A DNA stretch of 64,000 nt from contig NZ_WQHP01000001.1 in the NCBI RefSeq assembly GCF_013035315.1, positions 434,001 through 498,000 of the forward strand, given 5' to 3'. This DNA is from Ruegeria arenilitoris (GTDB lineage: Bacteria; Pseudomonadota; Alphaproteobacteria; Rhodobacterales; Rhodobacteraceae). Below the pieces are notes generated by a model. That model had not been told where the DNA came from. It searched no databases and worked only from the letters and a program-made list of their open reading frames with translations. Positions 8,391-18,157 of the stretch are shown here, piece after piece (position 1 is the stretch's first letter; the number at the start of each line of letters is the position of its first letter). A program made the position numbers and the translations under genes.

Positions 8391-8876
8391 TTACTCGGCA
8401 GCGATGTGACCTACGTCCTGGCCTGATGCGGCCATGATCGCCTTGACGATGTTGTGGTATCCCGTGCAGCGGCACAGGTTGCCTTCCAGATACTTGCGTA
8501 TCTCACCTTCGGTCGGGCGCGGGTTCTCTTTCAGCAGGGCCGCCGCGCTCATGACCATTCCGGGTGTGCAGAACCCGCACTGCAAGCCGTGATGGTCCTG
8601 AAATGCCTGCTGGATCACGTTCAAGGAGCCGTCCTGATTGGCTTGTCCTTCGATGGTGCCTACGTCAGCCCCATCCGCCTCAAGCGCCAGCATGTTGCAG
8701 GATTTCACCGCTTCACCGTTCACATGGACAACGCAGGCTCCGCATTGAGCGGTATCGCAGCCCACATGGGTTCCGGTCAGCGACAGGTGGTCACGCAGGA
8801 AACTGGACAGCAGTGTCCGGCCCTCGACATCACCGCTCACGGATTTCCCGTTCACGGTCATTGAGACCTGTGTCAT
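8391..8876 (-). CDS. CO-dehydrogenase-like [2Fe-2S] subunit (small, CoxS family)
   Basis: At 161 aa this is the two-cluster iron-sulfur subunit. The plant-ferredoxin cluster motif [12 protein letters not shown] and the second-cluster motifs QCGFCTPGM and LCRCTGY are complete. ATG 8876 was chosen because GGGAGG lies directly upstream; an in-frame ATG at 8918 would add 14 non-conserved residues. It is first of the three structural genes (S-L-M). It carries electrons from the Mo site to FAD. Confidence 0.93.
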   Translation of the reverse strand: MTQVSMTVNGKSVSGDVEGRTLLSSFLRDHLSLTGTHVGCDTAQCGACVVHVNGEAVKSCNMLALEADGADVGTIEGQANQDGSLNVIQQAFQDHHGLQCGFCTPGMVMSAAALLKENPRPTEGEIRKYLEGNLCRCTGYHNIVKAIMAASGQDVGHIAAE

Positions 8877-9025
8877 ATTTTCCTCCCAATATGAAATCTC
8901 CCGTTCCGAGTTAAACACGGGAAAAATTGTTTGAGAACAAAAATATTTAGCGCCTGTATCCGACGTTCGTAGGGGTCGCCTTTGGCGTTAAATCCACCTA
9001 GGCCATTCGAAAATCGGCGGTCGGG
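8877..9025. other. Intergenic region upstream of the CoxS-like gene
   Basis: This 149-bp A/T-rich gap precedes coxS on the minus strand and probably contains the promoter for the structural genes. It holds a short inverted repeat TCCCGT (8899-8904) / ACGGGA (8917-8922). No gene is visible. Confidence 0.4.
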
Positions 9026-10027
9026 TTACGCTTTGCGCCCTGATCTTGGCTGCGGTCGTGTGGGAATTTCCTTGAGCAGCCCTCCGACCCCCATACCCGC
9101 GATATCAGCCCCGGTCGTTTCCACCCCACAGGCCACGCGGGACAGAACCCAGTCCGCGCCGTTCAGCGCCGGAGAGCGCGCGCAGCCCGGCAGACCGATC
9201 ACCGGACGCTGTTCAAGCGCGCCAATAAACAGCAGGTTACCGGGATCGACCGGCATACCAAAGCGATCCACATGACCGCCTGCGGCGCGCACGGCCTGAG
9301 GCGCGACATCGAACACATCCGACGTGGCCGAGCCGGTCAGGATCATCACAATATCACCCGATGCCTCCGAAATTGCCTGCGCCAATGGTTCGGGTTTGTG
9401 AGGTACGATCTGCACCTCATCCAATTCAAGCCCCAGCGCCTCGACCCGGCCGCGAATGGCCGCGATGCCCTTTTCGTTGGAGGGGCCGCCCGGAATATCC
9501 GTTACGATCAGCCCAGCGGTTTTGTGGACCGGGGCCGCCAGGCGAATGGACGCGCGGGCCAGATTGGTGGCTTTCAACACATCCTCGCGCGGAACAGCGT
9601 AAGATATCACCTTGATCGTGGCGACCATACCACCCGGGCCCATCTGCTGATATTGCGGCACCGTCGCGACGGTGATCATCGGGTTTACGCAATTGAACGC
9701 CTGCAACGCCTCGGCATCCAGGTCCACGACACCGGGCCCGTCCGCCAACAGGTTCACACGCCCCGTAAAAGGCTGCGTCACGCGCAAACCCACAGCTTGC
9801 GGGTCCGGTGCAAGGGCTGCAGCCAAAAGCTCGGCGGCTTCGTCTTCGTGACAATCTCCGGTTTCCAGCCGCGCCACTGTGACTTCGTCATACCCGGCAT
9901 CAGCAAGCTGGTCACAATGGTCGGCTGTCAAAACAAGCCCTTTGCGCAGCTTGGCATCCTGGACTTGCACCGAATGCGCCAGAATTGCGCCCGTGGCCTC
10001 TGCGATAGGAACGGGACCGAACTTCAC
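9026..10027 (-). CDS. Molybdopterin-binding (MoeA/MoCF-like) protein of the cox-type cluster
   Basis: A 333-aa protein with a MoeA-like N-terminal part and a MoaB/Mog-type molybdopterin-binding domain (GDIVMILTGSATSDVFDVAP near residue 240, then RFGMPVDPGNLLFIG). It is shorter than MoeA (about 400 aa) and its N-terminal half differs, so it is not the housekeeping molybdenum transferase; these proteins are usually found beside XdhC/CoxF and molybdenum hydroxylases and are thought to act in preparing the cofactor. Its start overlaps the XdhC stop by 4 bases, indicating co-translation. Confidence 0.82.
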   Translation of the reverse strand: MKFGPVPIAEATGAILAHSVQVQDAKLRKGLVLTADHCDQLADAGYDEVTVARLETGDCHEDEAAELLAAALAPDPQAVGLRVTQPFTGRVNLLADGPGVVDLDAEALQAFNCVNPMITVATVPQYQQMGPGGMVATIKVISYAVPREDVLKATNLARASIRLAAPVHKTAGLIVTDIPGGPSNEKGIAAIRGRVEALGLELDEVQIVPHKPEPLAQAISEASGDIVMILTGSATSDVFDVAPQAVRAAGGHVDRFGMPVDPGNLLFIGALEQRPVIGLPGCARSPALNGADWVLSRVACGVETTGADIAGMGVGGLLKEIPTRPQPRSGRKA

Positions 10028-10992
10028 GCTTTGCCCCTTAGAACAGCTGTCATCTGGGCAAGAATGGCCACCGCAATCTCGGATGGGTCCGCCGCGCCAA
10101 TGTCCAAGCCGATGGGACCGTGGATCTGAGCGATCTCAGCCTCAGAAAACCCGGCTTCGGTCAACCGCGCTACACGTTTCGCGTGGGTCCGCGTGGAACC
10201 GAGCGCCCCGATATAGAACACTCCCGCGCGCAAGGCAGACTCCAATGCCGGATCATCCAGCTTTGGGTCATGGGTCAAAAGAACCACGGCGGTCCGTGTG
10301 TCCATGCCCAGCTTGGCAACGGCCTCGTCCGGCCAGTCGGTCAGGATCTTTTCGCCGGGAAAGCGCGCGCTTGAGGCGAAGGCGTCACGCGGATCGATGA
10401 TGGCGGGGTCATACCCGGCAATCCGCGCCATAGGTACCAGCGCCTGAGCGATATGGACGGCCCCCACAATGATCAGCCGTAGCGGAGGGTTGTGGACGGC
10501 AACGAATGTCTGCCCGTCTTCTTCAAAACCGGATCGGTCCATACGCATTCGGTTGGCATAGGCATTGCGGCGCAACGCTCTGTGGCCGGTTTCAACGTTG
10601 ACCTCGTATGCCACAGGCTCCCGCCGGGCGCGGGCCGCAACCAAGTCACGCAACATGGGTTCTGGAAGGACCGATCCTATAGGCTCGACCAAAACGCGGA
10701 TCGTACCGCCGCAGGCCAGACCGACGGCAAAGGCATCCTCGTCACTAACGCCGAATTCCAGTAACCGCGCCTCGCCCTCGTCCATCGCCTCCAGCGCTTC
10801 GACGATGACGGCACCTTCGACGCAGCCGCCAGAGACCGAACCCTCGATCCGGCCGTCGCCAGCGATCACCAACTGAGCACCCACGCGGCGCGGCGCACTG
10901 CCCCAGGTTTCAACAACCGTAGCCAGTGCCGTCGGATGACCCTCGGCATGCCATTTCAGGGCCGTCTCAGGGCTGTTGTCGAATCTGTCCAT
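10024..10992 (-). CDS. XdhC/CoxF family molybdenum cofactor insertion protein
   Basis: The 322-aa protein has the two XdhC parts: an N-terminal domain with HPTALATVVETWGSAPRRVG and GSVSGGCVEGAV (the conserved Cys motif), and a C-terminal Rossmann domain with IIVGAVHIAQAL and ending in IHGPIGLDIGAADPSEIA. XdhC proteins bind molybdenum cofactor, aid its sulfuration and hand it to the apo-hydroxylase; CoxF is the homologue in CO-dehydrogenase clusters. It overlaps the MoeA-like gene by 4 bases. Confidence 0.9.
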   Translation of the reverse strand: MDRFDNSPETALKWHAEGHPTALATVVETWGSAPRRVGAQLVIAGDGRIEGSVSGGCVEGAVIVEALEAMDEGEARLLEFGVSDEDAFAVGLACGGTIRVLVEPIGSVLPEPMLRDLVAARARREPVAYEVNVETGHRALRRNAYANRMRMDRSGFEEDGQTFVAVHNPPLRLIIVGAVHIAQALVPMARIAGYDPAIIDPRDAFASSARFPGEKILTDWPDEAVAKLGMDTRTAVVLLTHDPKLDDPALESALRAGVFYIGALGSTRTHAKRVARLTEAGFSEAEIAQIHGPIGLDIGAADPSEIAVAILAQMTAVLRGKA

Positions 10993-11233
10993 TGCACCCT
11001 CCCGGCGTGTTCAGGTCCAACATAGGCAGGTTTGGCGCAATGAAAAGTAAGCCTAAAGGCGAACATCCTGTATTTCGCCGTCACTTAGCCCTGGGCCGGC
11101 ATCGGCGTATACAAGCCCAGATGCCACTGTCGCCCACAAATCATTGATTGCGCCGAACCCAGATTCTAGCCTACACGGGCAATTGCTGCATTCCAGTATG
11201 CGCATATAAATTTTTCACAACGGAGACAGAGAG
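10993..11233. other. Divergent intergenic region, XdhC gene / secreted-protein gene
   Basis: In these 241 bp I see no supported gene. Short frames in it lack ribosome sites and family resemblance. The half next to 11234 is A/T-rich (around 11200-11220) and may hold the promoter of the secreted-protein gene. Confidence 0.4.
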
Positions 11234-11734
11234 TTGAAACGAATTCTTACACTCGGACTGGCGCTTGGCCTGTTTACTTCGACCGTCGCAGCTGCGGACA
11301 CATATCTGCGCTACGGCGAGGTTGAGGGCTGGAAAGTATTCATCGACCAGGACAAGAAATCCTGCCTGATCGAAGCCGCTGATGACTCGGAAAACGTGGT
11401 CCAGATGGGCCTGACCGAAGACCGTGGCGTCGGCTACGTGGGTGTGTTCACCAAGGCAGAAACCGACATCAAGCGCGGTGAGAAAGAAGCCGTGGCGATT
11501 TTGCTGGGCGAAAATCTTTATGTGGGCGAAGCCACCGGCATGCGCGGCAATATCACCAAAGGGTACTCGGGCGGGTATGTTCTGTCGGATGATCCGCAGT
11601 TCGCCGATGACATTGCCAAACAAAAGGTCATGGTCGTTTTCCCGGAAAAGGACTTCGGATTTACCGTTGATTTGACCGGCACCTACAAGGCCATGGAAAT
11701 GGCGCGTAAGTGCAACGAAGAACAGCTGAGCTGA
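11234..11734 (+). CDS. Small secreted protein of unknown function, TTG start
   Basis: I do not recognise a named family. The 166-aa product starts with a clear Sec signal (KRILTLGLALGLFTSTVAAA, cleavage after the AAA near residue 20), so the mature protein is periplasmic, with an even mix of charged residues, two Cys (in KKSCLIE and ARKCNEE) that could form a disulfide, and a possible resemblance to invasion-associated locus B (IalB) type proteins. The only start in place is TTG at 11234, with GGAGA 7 nt upstream. It lies on the opposite strand inside the molybdenum-hydroxylase cluster and ends 3 bp before the stop of the CoxE-like gene, so it interrupts the maturation genes. Confidence 0.78.
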   Translation: MKRILTLGLALGLFTSTVAAADTYLRYGEVEGWKVFIDQDKKSCLIEAADDSENVVQMGLTEDRGVGYVGVFTKAETDIKRGEKEAVAILLGENLYVGEATGMRGNITKGYSGGYVLSDDPQFADDIAKQKVMVVFPEKDFGFTVDLTGTYKAMEMARKCNEEQLS

Positions 11735-11737
11735 CCC

Positions 11738-12994
11738 TCAGGTCGAAAGCGCGGTCATCAGCCGCGCTTTCTCACCCACATCGTCGGGTTTTGAAATAAC
11801 GGCAGCCAGATCTTCGAGCGACGCAATCGAGTGGCCTGCCCTGAAACTGTCCACATGGGGCAGCATAGCCGCCACGCCTTGGGCCTTGGGTGCGAACCCA
11901 TCCCACCGCAGCAATGGATTCAGCCAGATCAATCGACGTGCGGACAGGTGCAGTCGTTCCATCTCTTTTCCCAACGCTTCGGGATCACCCCGGTCCAGCC
12001 CGTCCGAGATCAGCAGGACGACCGCGCCCTGCCCCATGACCCGCCGCGACCAGTCCCGATTGAAGGCATGCAAGCACTCTCCGATCCGCGTGCCGCCTTC
12101 CCAATCCTGCGCCTCGGCCCCGGCAGCGGCCAGCGCGGCATCCACATCGCGGTGCTGAAGGTGGCGGGTGATGTTGGTAAGCCGCGTGCCAAAGGTGAAG
12201 GCGTGCACCTTGGCCCAGCCTGCCCCCTTGGCGTTCGAGACGGCATGCAGGAAGTGCAGAACAATCCGGCTGTACTGGCTCATCGACCCGGAGATGTCGC
12301 AAAGCACAACCAGATTGGGCCAACGCGGCTTAGGCTTTTGACGCAAAATTTCATGCAGCTCTCCGCCCTGCCGCATGGCGGCGCGCAGCGTTCTGGCCCG
12401 GTCGATGCGATGCCCTAAATGGCTTGCCTGGCCGCGCCGAGATTCAATGGGCTTCACCGGAAGCGTCAACCGCGCCAGCATCCGCTTTGCTTGTGCGATC
12501 TCGGACGTGCTCATCTGCTCAAAATCGAGGCTCCGCAGACGTTCCTCGGACGATGCCGTCTGCGAGGCGTCAATCTCAAGCTCATTCTCTTCTTCTTGCT
12601 CTGCGACATCTGGCAAGTCTTGTTCGACACCGTCCAGCAACGCCTCGGCCGCGCGCTTTTCGGCAGCGTCCGCCTTACGTTCTTCCTGAACGCCGCGAAT
12701 AGCAGGCAGCATCATGGACATCATGTGCTCCAGATACCGGGGGTCGCGCCAATACAGCCGAAAGACCTGCGCGAATACGGTTCGATGTTCCGGTCGGTTC
12801 ACGAAACAGGCGTGCAGCGTCCAATAAAAGTCCTGTTTCTCGGTAAATCCAGCCACCTGCACGGCGCGAATGGCGTCAACAACCCTGCCCGTCCCAATGG
12901 GCAACCCGGCCTTACGCAAGGCACGCGCGAAATGGGTAATGTTTTGCGCCAGCTTGGGATTGTCGGGGATGTCCAGTGGTATCTGCTCAGCCAT
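11738..12994 (-). CDS. CoxE-like von Willebrand factor A domain protein
   Basis: The 418-aa protein ends in a VWA domain whose MIDAS motif DISGS is intact in VVLCDISGSMSQYS; the middle is rich in Glu/Asp and Ala. In CO-dehydrogenase clusters CoxE works with the MoxR-type ATPase CoxD to assemble the active site after cofactor insertion. The start is ATG 12994, preceded by GGAG; an ATG at 13009 is also in frame. The start overlaps the end of the kinase gene by 8 bases. With CoxD and CoxF nearby it forms the expected maturation set. Confidence 0.88.
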   Translation of the reverse strand: MAEQIPLDIPDNPKLAQNITHFARALRKAGLPIGTGRVVDAIRAVQVAGFTEKQDFYWTLHACFVNRPEHRTVFAQVFRLYWRDPRYLEHMMSMMLPAIRGVQEERKADAAEKRAAEALLDGVEQDLPDVAEQEEENELEIDASQTASSEERLRSLDFEQMSTSEIAQAKRMLARLTLPVKPIESRRGQASHLGHRIDRARTLRAAMRQGGELHEILRQKPKPRWPNLVVLCDISGSMSQYSRIVLHFLHAVSNAKGAGWAKVHAFTFGTRLTNITRHLQHRDVDAALAAAGAEAQDWEGGTRIGECLHAFNRDWSRRVMGQGAVVLLISDGLDRGDPEALGKEMERLHLSARRLIWLNPLLRWDGFAPKAQGVAAMLPHVDSFRAGHSIASLEDLAAVISKPDDVGEKARLMTALST

Positions 12995-13532
12995 GCGCTT
13001 GCTCCACATGCTGGCAAATGACAGCCGCTGCAGCCTCAGCGGTCAAATCGGTTACATCCAGGACAATCGCAGTCTCGGGCACAAACAACTCCTCCGAACT
13101 CCGAATGGCTGCAAGAACGTCAGGGTCTGTTAGTTTGCTCCCCCCAATGCGGCCCGGTTCCCGCAGCCGTCGCTGGTTTTCCTGCACCGAAGCGTCCAGC
13201 ACAAACAAATGCAATTGCGCGTTCCGACTTTTTGCAAAATCCAGTGTTGGCTGAAACAACGGAACAGCAGCCGGTTCGTCCGCCAAAGCGTCGGTGAAGA
13301 CAATCGGTACTTCTTTTGGTAGCCGCCGCGCGTGACTTAGAATGGCGTTACGCACGTCTCCCCGCATTTCAACGCTTTCCGGTGTGTTTCGCGCGTAGAT
13401 TGCCCGAGCCGCGTCCAGCATCAAATGATTGTGGATCAAGCGCCCGCCCAGTTTCTCTGCAACAATCCGTCCAATCGTCATTTTGCCGACACCCGGCCAA
13501 CCGCCAATATGAATGACCGGAGCCGTCGCCAT
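12987..13532 (-). CDS. P-loop nucleotide/small-molecule kinase-like protein
   Basis: A 181-aa P-loop protein. The Walker A motif is GWPGVGKMTIG near residues 11-21: the residue directly after the lysine is Met and the Thr follows, a pattern seen in the small AAA kinase group where Leu-Thr follows GK. A lid-like Arg-rich segment (ENQRRLREPGR) lies near residue 120. It resembles shikimate- or nucleoside-kinase-like proteins but I cannot name a substrate. It is embedded between the CoxD and CoxE genes (4-bp gap, 8-bp overlap), so it must be co-expressed with the molybdenum-hydroxylase maturation genes; a maturation role is only inferred. Confidence 0.75.
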   Translation of the reverse strand: MATAPVIHIGGWPGVGKMTIGRIVAEKLGGRLIHNHLMLDAARAIYARNTPESVEMRGDVRNAILSHARRLPKEVPIVFTDALADEPAAVPLFQPTLDFAKSRNAQLHLFVLDASVQENQRRLREPGRIGGSKLTDPDVLAAIRSSEELFVPETAIVLDVTDLTAEAAAAVICQHVEQAHG

Positions 13533-13536
13533 CGGA

Positions 13537-14445
13537 TCAGGCAGGCTCCAACACCGCTTTGGCTTCGTCCAGAATGCGCTTGGCCTCGGACCCCTGCAGC
13601 TTTTGGATGTCGTCCTGGTATTTCAGGATCGCACCCAAAGTATCCCCGATCACCTCGGGGCTCAGGTTGATGACGTCCAACGCCAGCAGGCATTTCGCCC
13701 AGTCGATGGTTTCGGCCACGCCGGGTTTCTTGAACAGATCCTCGGTGCGCAGGTGCTGAACAAAGGCTACGATCTCGCGGCTAAGCGCCTCGGCGGCTTC
13801 CGGGGCACGAGCGTGCAGGATTTCGATCTCACGGTCGAAATCGGGATAGTCGACCCAATGATAGAGGCAGCGCCGTTTCAGCGCATCATGCACCTCGCGC
13901 GTGCGGTTTGAAGTGACGATGACAATGGGCGGTTCCGGGGCCTTCACAGTGCCCAACTCGGGGATCGTCACCTGAAAGTCGCTGAGCGCCTCAAGCAAGA
14001 AGGCCTCGAACGGTTCGTCCGTTCGGTCCAGTTCGTCGATCAACAGAACCGGAGCGCCATTTTCGTCCGGCCGCATCGCCTGCAGCAGCGGGCGTTCGAT
14101 CAGGTACTCGTCCGAAAACAGCTCGGACTGCAGCGCGCCGCGATCTGCGCCACCCGAGGCCTCGGCCGTGCGGATTGCAACCATTTGCGCCGGAAAGTTC
14201 CATTCATAGACGGCGGAAGAGGCATCCAACCCTTCATAGCACTGCAGCCGGATCAGGCGACGGTTCAGACCGGCAGCCAGCGCTTTGGCAATCTCGGTTT
14301 TGCCCACGCCGGCCTCACCTTCCAGGAACAATGGTCGGCCCAGTTTCAGTGACAGGAACACCACTGTCGCCAACGCCCGCCCACAGACATAACCTTGTTC
14401 GCCAAGCATGGATTGAACGGCGTCGATGGATTCTGGCTGTGTCAT
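13537..14445 (-). CDS. CoxD-like MoxR family AAA+ ATPase
   Basis: The 302-aa ATPase has Walker A GEAGVGKTE near residue 42, Walker B LLIDELDRTD, sensor-1 IVTSNRTRE and the MoxR C-terminal lid. CoxD uses ATP to help form the final metal centre of CO dehydrogenase and pairs with the VWA protein CoxE, encoded downstream. The start is ATG 14445 with GGAGAG upstream; an open frame extends to 14871 but crosses the pyrC start and promoter region and is not credible. First gene of the minus-strand maturation group. Confidence 0.9.
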   Translation of the reverse strand: MTQPESIDAVQSMLGEQGYVCGRALATVVFLSLKLGRPLFLEGEAGVGKTEIAKALAAGLNRRLIRLQCYEGLDASSAVYEWNFPAQMVAIRTAEASGGADRGALQSELFSDEYLIERPLLQAMRPDENGAPVLLIDELDRTDEPFEAFLLEALSDFQVTIPELGTVKAPEPPIVIVTSNRTREVHDALKRRCLYHWVDYPDFDREIEILHARAPEAAEALSREIVAFVQHLRTEDLFKKPGVAETIDWAKCLLALDVINLSPEVIGDTLGAILKYQDDIQKLQGSEAKRILDEAKAVLEPA

Positions 14446-14598
14446 GTTCTGGTCTCTCCCTTGGCACAACAGGTCACGACCATGCCCGCGCGTCAAGGCC
14501 GTGTCCTTTCCGGGACTTACGACGATCGGATGAGTTGACAAGGTCTGGGACCCATTGAGGGTCTTTCGCCATCGGGTCCGCTGTGCTAGCGGAAGGCC

Positions 14599-15636
14599 AT
14601 GACCGATACCCTCACGATCCGCCGCCCCGACGACTGGCATCTGCACCTGCGCGATGGCGCTATGCTGCAGGCCGTCCTTCCCGAAACCGCGCGCCATTTT
14701 GGACGTGCGATCATCATGCCCAACCTTGTTCCGCCCGTTGTACGCGGAGATCAGGCCGCCGCCTATCGCGACCGTATCCTGGCCGCGCTGCCCGACGGCA
14801 TGACGTTTGAACCGCTGATGACACTGTACCTGACCGAGGATACAGACCCCAAGGACATGGCAGCGGCCCACGCCAGCGGTCTTGTCAAGGCGGTCAAGCT
14901 ATACCCGGCGGGTGCCACGACGAACTCGGCCTCGGGCGTTCGCGATTTCGACAAGGTGCGCCCGGTGCTGGAAAAAATGGCCGAGATTGGCCTACCGATG
15001 TGCGTGCATGGTGAGGTCACGGATGCCGAGATCGACATCTTCGACCGCGAAGCCGTGTTCATCGACCGCGTGCTGGATCCGATCCGCAGGGCAACGCCCG
15101 GCCTGCGCGTCGTGATGGAGCATATCACCACCTCGAACGGCGTCGATTACGTCAAAGCCAACGACGCCGACCTTGGCGCTACGATCACCGCGCATCACCT
15201 GATCATCAACCGCAACCACATTCTGGTGGGCGGGATCAAACCGCACTACTACTGCTTGCCCGTTGCGAAACGCGAGGAACACCGGCTGGCACTTCTGGCC
15301 GCCGCAACCTCGGGCGACGCGCGATATTTCCTGGGAACCGACAGTGCCCCGCACACGGATGACAACAAGGAAATGGCGTGCGGCTGTGCCGGCTGTTTCA
15401 CCGCGACCAACACGATGTCACTGGTGACCGAGATGTTCGACCGCGAAGGCGCATTGGACAAGCTGGAAGGGTTCGTGTCGCTGAACGGACCGGGTTTCTA
15501 TCGCCTGCCGGTCAACGACGAGACCATCACAATGACAAAGGGCGAACCGGTTGAGTATCCCGCCAAGATCGAATCCGGCGATGGACCGGTGACGGTTTTT
15601 AATCCGGGCTTCCCGCTTCACTGGCGCGTGGTTTAA
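14599..15636 (+). CDS. pyrC: Dihydroorotase (homodimeric class II)
   Basis: PyrC makes dihydroorotate from carbamoyl-aspartate in pyrimidine synthesis. The metal-binding HLHLRD is at residues 14-19, the lysine that becomes carboxylated is in [10 protein letters not shown], and MCVHGEV, ITAHHL and FLGTDSAPH give the remaining metal and catalytic residues. The 345-aa length matches E. coli PyrC. Its TAA overlaps the stop of the convergent MmgE/PrpD gene in a shared TTAA, leaving no room for a terminator. Confidence 0.96.
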   Translation: MTDTLTIRRPDDWHLHLRDGAMLQAVLPETARHFGRAIIMPNLVPPVVRGDQAAAYRDRILAALPDGMTFEPLMTLYLTEDTDPKDMAAAHASGLVKAVKLYPAGATTNSASGVRDFDKVRPVLEKMAEIGLPMCVHGEVTDAEIDIFDREAVFIDRVLDPIRRATPGLRVVMEHITTSNGVDYVKANDADLGATITAHHLIINRNHILVGGIKPHYYCLPVAKREEHRLALLAAATSGDARYFLGTDSAPHTDDNKEMACGCAGCFTATNTMSLVTEMFDREGALDKLEGFVSLNGPGFYRLPVNDETITMTKGEPVEYPAKIESGDGPVTVFNPGFPLHWRVV

Positions 15637-16928
15637 CCCGCCAGCATCTTTGACAAATCGCGGGCGCGGCCTCCGGTTCGCAGCATCGACCAGGTCGCGT
15701 CCGCCGCATCATTCCCGATCAGCTTGGCGGCCTTGCCGCGCACGCGATCCTCACGATCTGACAGCGGCATCGGGGCCAGCAGATCATGCGTGGCCTCCAT
15801 CCGGGCACCGTCACGGCGCAGCAGCGTCAGATGCGCCTGCGTTTCTGACAGGGTTTCGTCTGCCTCAACGGCGACCCGGTCCCGCAGAGACCTCAGCCGC
15901 GGATCAGCGCAGACCTTTTCCGAAAAACTGGCGGGCAAGGCCGTATCGTAACCAAGCGCCTGCATCGCAATCACGGTGCGATATGAGAATTTGGCACCCA
16001 AACCAGTTGTCGGCGACGTTTGATTGCAAACGCTCATCCAACGCGGGTGGGTCTTGACCTTGATCTCGGCCACCTCGGGCTCGGCAATGTCCAGATCCCG
16101 TGCTGCTTCAAGCGCGGCATGCAGGCCGTGGCAACAGGCGTGAAACTTGTGACTGACGCTTTCGAACAGCCAGTCCTCTCCTAAACCATCCAGAGCTGCC
16201 GCCGTATCCGCCTGTCCCTTATGCGTTGCACCAAAGCCATAAGCGCCTTCCAGTGCCTGTGTATTGGGATCAAATCCTCCCGCCACAAGCAACGCGGCCT
16301 CGACCCCGGCAGAGGCCGCAAGACCAGCGTTGTAGGGTTTGCCCATCGTGCCAAACTGCGCTTTCAACCCAGCGGCGCGGGTCGCCGTCAGGCCCAGAAC
16401 TTTTTGCATCTGCACCGCATCAAAGCCCAGTATGCGCCCTGCAGCCACAGCTGCACCAAATGCCCCGGATGTCGCAGTCTGGTGAAAACCCGCTTGATAA
16501 TGGTCGCGCCCGAGCCAGAGCCCGATGCGGATTGAAGTTTCCATGCCTACCAGAGCCGCCTCAAGGAAATCGACCAGAATGCGATCATCCCATTCACTTG
16601 CCGCCAATGCAGCAGGCAGCACGGCAACCGATGGATGGCCGATATGGGCGAAATGCGTGTCATCGTAGTCCAACGCGTGGGAGACCGTGCCGTTCACCAA
16701 GGCCGCTCCGCGCAATGGCGCAGCACCTCCGCCGAACAACCGCGCCTGTTCTGCACCACCTTCGCCCAGAACCAAATCACGCACGGCGCGCGACACAGGC
16801 TCATCCACACCTGCGCGCCCGACAGCGATCCAGTCCAAAACAGAGAGAGACGTGACAACTCGCGTTTGCAAGGTCGTCGTGATGGGGCCCGCCGCAAAGG
16901 CTGCCAGAGATGCGGTAAAGTCTGTCAT
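15633..16928 (-). CDS. MmgE/PrpD family protein
   Basis: A 431-aa protein of the 2-methylcitrate dehydratase (PrpD) / MmgE family; hallmarks are [20 protein letters not shown] near residue 85 and [15 protein letters not shown] near 265. The same fold also includes cis-aconitate decarboxylase and other lyases, so the substrate is open. No prpB or prpC lies nearby, which argues against assigning it to the methylcitrate cycle. Its coding end overlaps the pyrC stop tail-to-tail. Confidence 0.85.
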   Translation of the reverse strand: MTDFTASLAAFAAGPITTTLQTRVVTSLSVLDWIAVGRAGVDEPVSRAVRDLVLGEGGAEQARLFGGGAAPLRGAALVNGTVSHALDYDDTHFAHIGHPSVAVLPAALAASEWDDRILVDFLEAALVGMETSIRIGLWLGRDHYQAGFHQTATSGAFGAAVAAGRILGFDAVQMQKVLGLTATRAAGLKAQFGTMGKPYNAGLAASAGVEAALLVAGGFDPNTQALEGAYGFGATHKGQADTAAALDGLGEDWLFESVSHKFHACCHGLHAALEAARDLDIAEPEVAEIKVKTHPRWMSVCNQTSPTTGLGAKFSYRTVIAMQALGYDTALPASFSEKVCADPRLRSLRDRVAVEADETLSETQAHLTLLRRDGARMEATHDLLAPMPLSDREDRVRGKAAKLIGNDAADATWSMLRTGGRARDLSKMLAG

Positions 16929-16965
16929 GGCCGCAGTCTAGCGACCACCGACGGGTGGTAAAGGG

Positions 16966-17412
16966 CTAGCTGTACAAGTCCTTTGCCCGGGTTTCAAAAG
17001 CCTGCACGATCCGGTGCATGGCTTCGTTGAACACCACACCAATGATCCCCTGCAAGATGGCATTCTTGAACTCGAAGTCCACATGGAACGAGATGTTGCA
17101 GCCGCCATCGTCTGCGTCTTCAAACTGCCAATCGGACTTCATGTATTTGAAGGGGCCGTCCAGGTATTCGGTGTCGATGCGTTTTTGATCAGCAAACAAG
17201 GTCACCCGGCTGCCGAACCGTTCGCGGAAAACCTTGAACGAGATCACCAGATCGGCCTCCATCACCTGCGCCTCGCCCGCTGCATAGGTCCGCCGAATAC
17301 GGGCAGCTGCACACCATGGAAGGAACTCGGGGTACTTGGCCACATCGGCGACCAGCTCGTACATCTGCTGGGCAGTGTAAGGGAGGTGACGTGTTTCCGA
17401 ATGTGTAGGCAT
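16966..17412 (-). CDS. Coenzyme Q-binding protein COQ10-like (START-like, RatA family)
   Basis: The 148-aa protein has the Polyketide_cyc/START-like fold of the COQ10/RatA family: [20 protein letters not shown] at the N-terminus, YPEFLPWC and a C-terminal helix [19 protein letters not shown]10 homologues bind ubiquinone and support respiration; the toxin label RatA is given to the same family in enterobacteria. The start ATG at 17412 gives the canonical MPTHSETR; a longer frame to 17466 overlaps the hpt promoter. Confidence 0.83.
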   Translation of the reverse strand: MPTHSETRHLPYTAQQMYELVADVAKYPEFLPWCAAARIRRTYAAGEAQVMEADLVISFKVFRERFGSRVTLFADQKRIDTEYLDGPFKYMKSDWQFEDADDGGCNISFHVDFEFKNAILQGIIGVVFNEAMHRIVQAFETRAKDLYS

Positions 17413-17483
17413 GGCGTCCGGTTTTACAGGTGACAATGGCGCGTCATGTCGTATGTTGCGCGCCAAAGATCAAGGGGGCTGCG

Positions 17484-18026
17484 ATGACTGACCGCGCTTA
17501 TGTGATAGATGAGATGATCTCGGCCAAGGCCATCGCTGCAAGGATCGAGGAATTATGCCGGGAAATTACCGCTGAATTTGGGGATACGGACAAGCTGGTT
17601 GTCGTAGGCCTATTGCGCGGCAGCTTTGTCTTCATCGCCGACCTGGTCCGGGAGTTGGACCTGCCGATCGAAGTCGATTTCCTTGAGGCGTCATCGTACG
17701 GTGATTCGATGGAAAGTAGCCGCGAGGTGCGTATTCTCAAGGACTTGCGTGGTGCAATTGAAGGGCGCGATGTTCTGGTCGTCGAGGATATCGTCGACAC
17801 CGGTCACACCCTGAACCACGTCACCAAGCTGTTGCGCAGCCGAAAACCCAGCCGCCTGAAATCAATCGCCTTGCTGGACAAGCCCAGTCGGCGCGAGGTC
17901 GACTTCCGTTCGGACTGGATCGGTTTTGAGATACCGGATGAATTTGTCGTGGGCTACGGGATCGACTACGCGCAGCGCAACCGAAACCTGCCCTTCATCG
18001 GCAAGGTTCGCTTTGTTGAAGGCTGA
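17484..18026 (+). CDS. hpt: Hypoxanthine phosphoribosyltransferase
   Basis: This 180-aa purine-salvage enzyme transfers the phosphoribosyl group from PRPP to hypoxanthine or guanine. The PRPP-binding motif [14 protein letters not shown] is near residue 95, with the flexible-loop motif LEASSYGDS and the C-terminal base-recognition residues in [11 protein letters not shown]-like context. ATG 17484 was chosen over an upstream in-frame ATG (17430) because an AAGGGGG ribosome site precedes it. It is divergent from the COQ10-like gene. Confidence 0.93.
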   Translation: MTDRAYVIDEMISAKAIAARIEELCREITAEFGDTDKLVVVGLLRGSFVFIADLVRELDLPIEVDFLEASSYGDSMESSREVRILKDLRGAIEGRDVLVVEDIVDTGHTLNHVTKLLRSRKPSRLKSIALLDKPSRREVDFRSDWIGFEIPDEFVVGYGIDYAQRNRNLPFIGKVRFVEG

Positions 18027-18157
18027 GCAGATCCAAAATGATCCCGGATTCCTATGATCAAAGTGGCTACACAACTTTGAATTCACCAAATGGAATATTA
18101 TTAGACAATTTACCCAATACCGGATTACCCTCCGATTAACTCGGGAGGTCTATTCTA

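Noticed and set aside
14446-14871. N-terminal extension of CoxD to 14871
   Set aside because: It crosses the pyrC start and promoter region, and a good ribosome site precedes ATG 14445.
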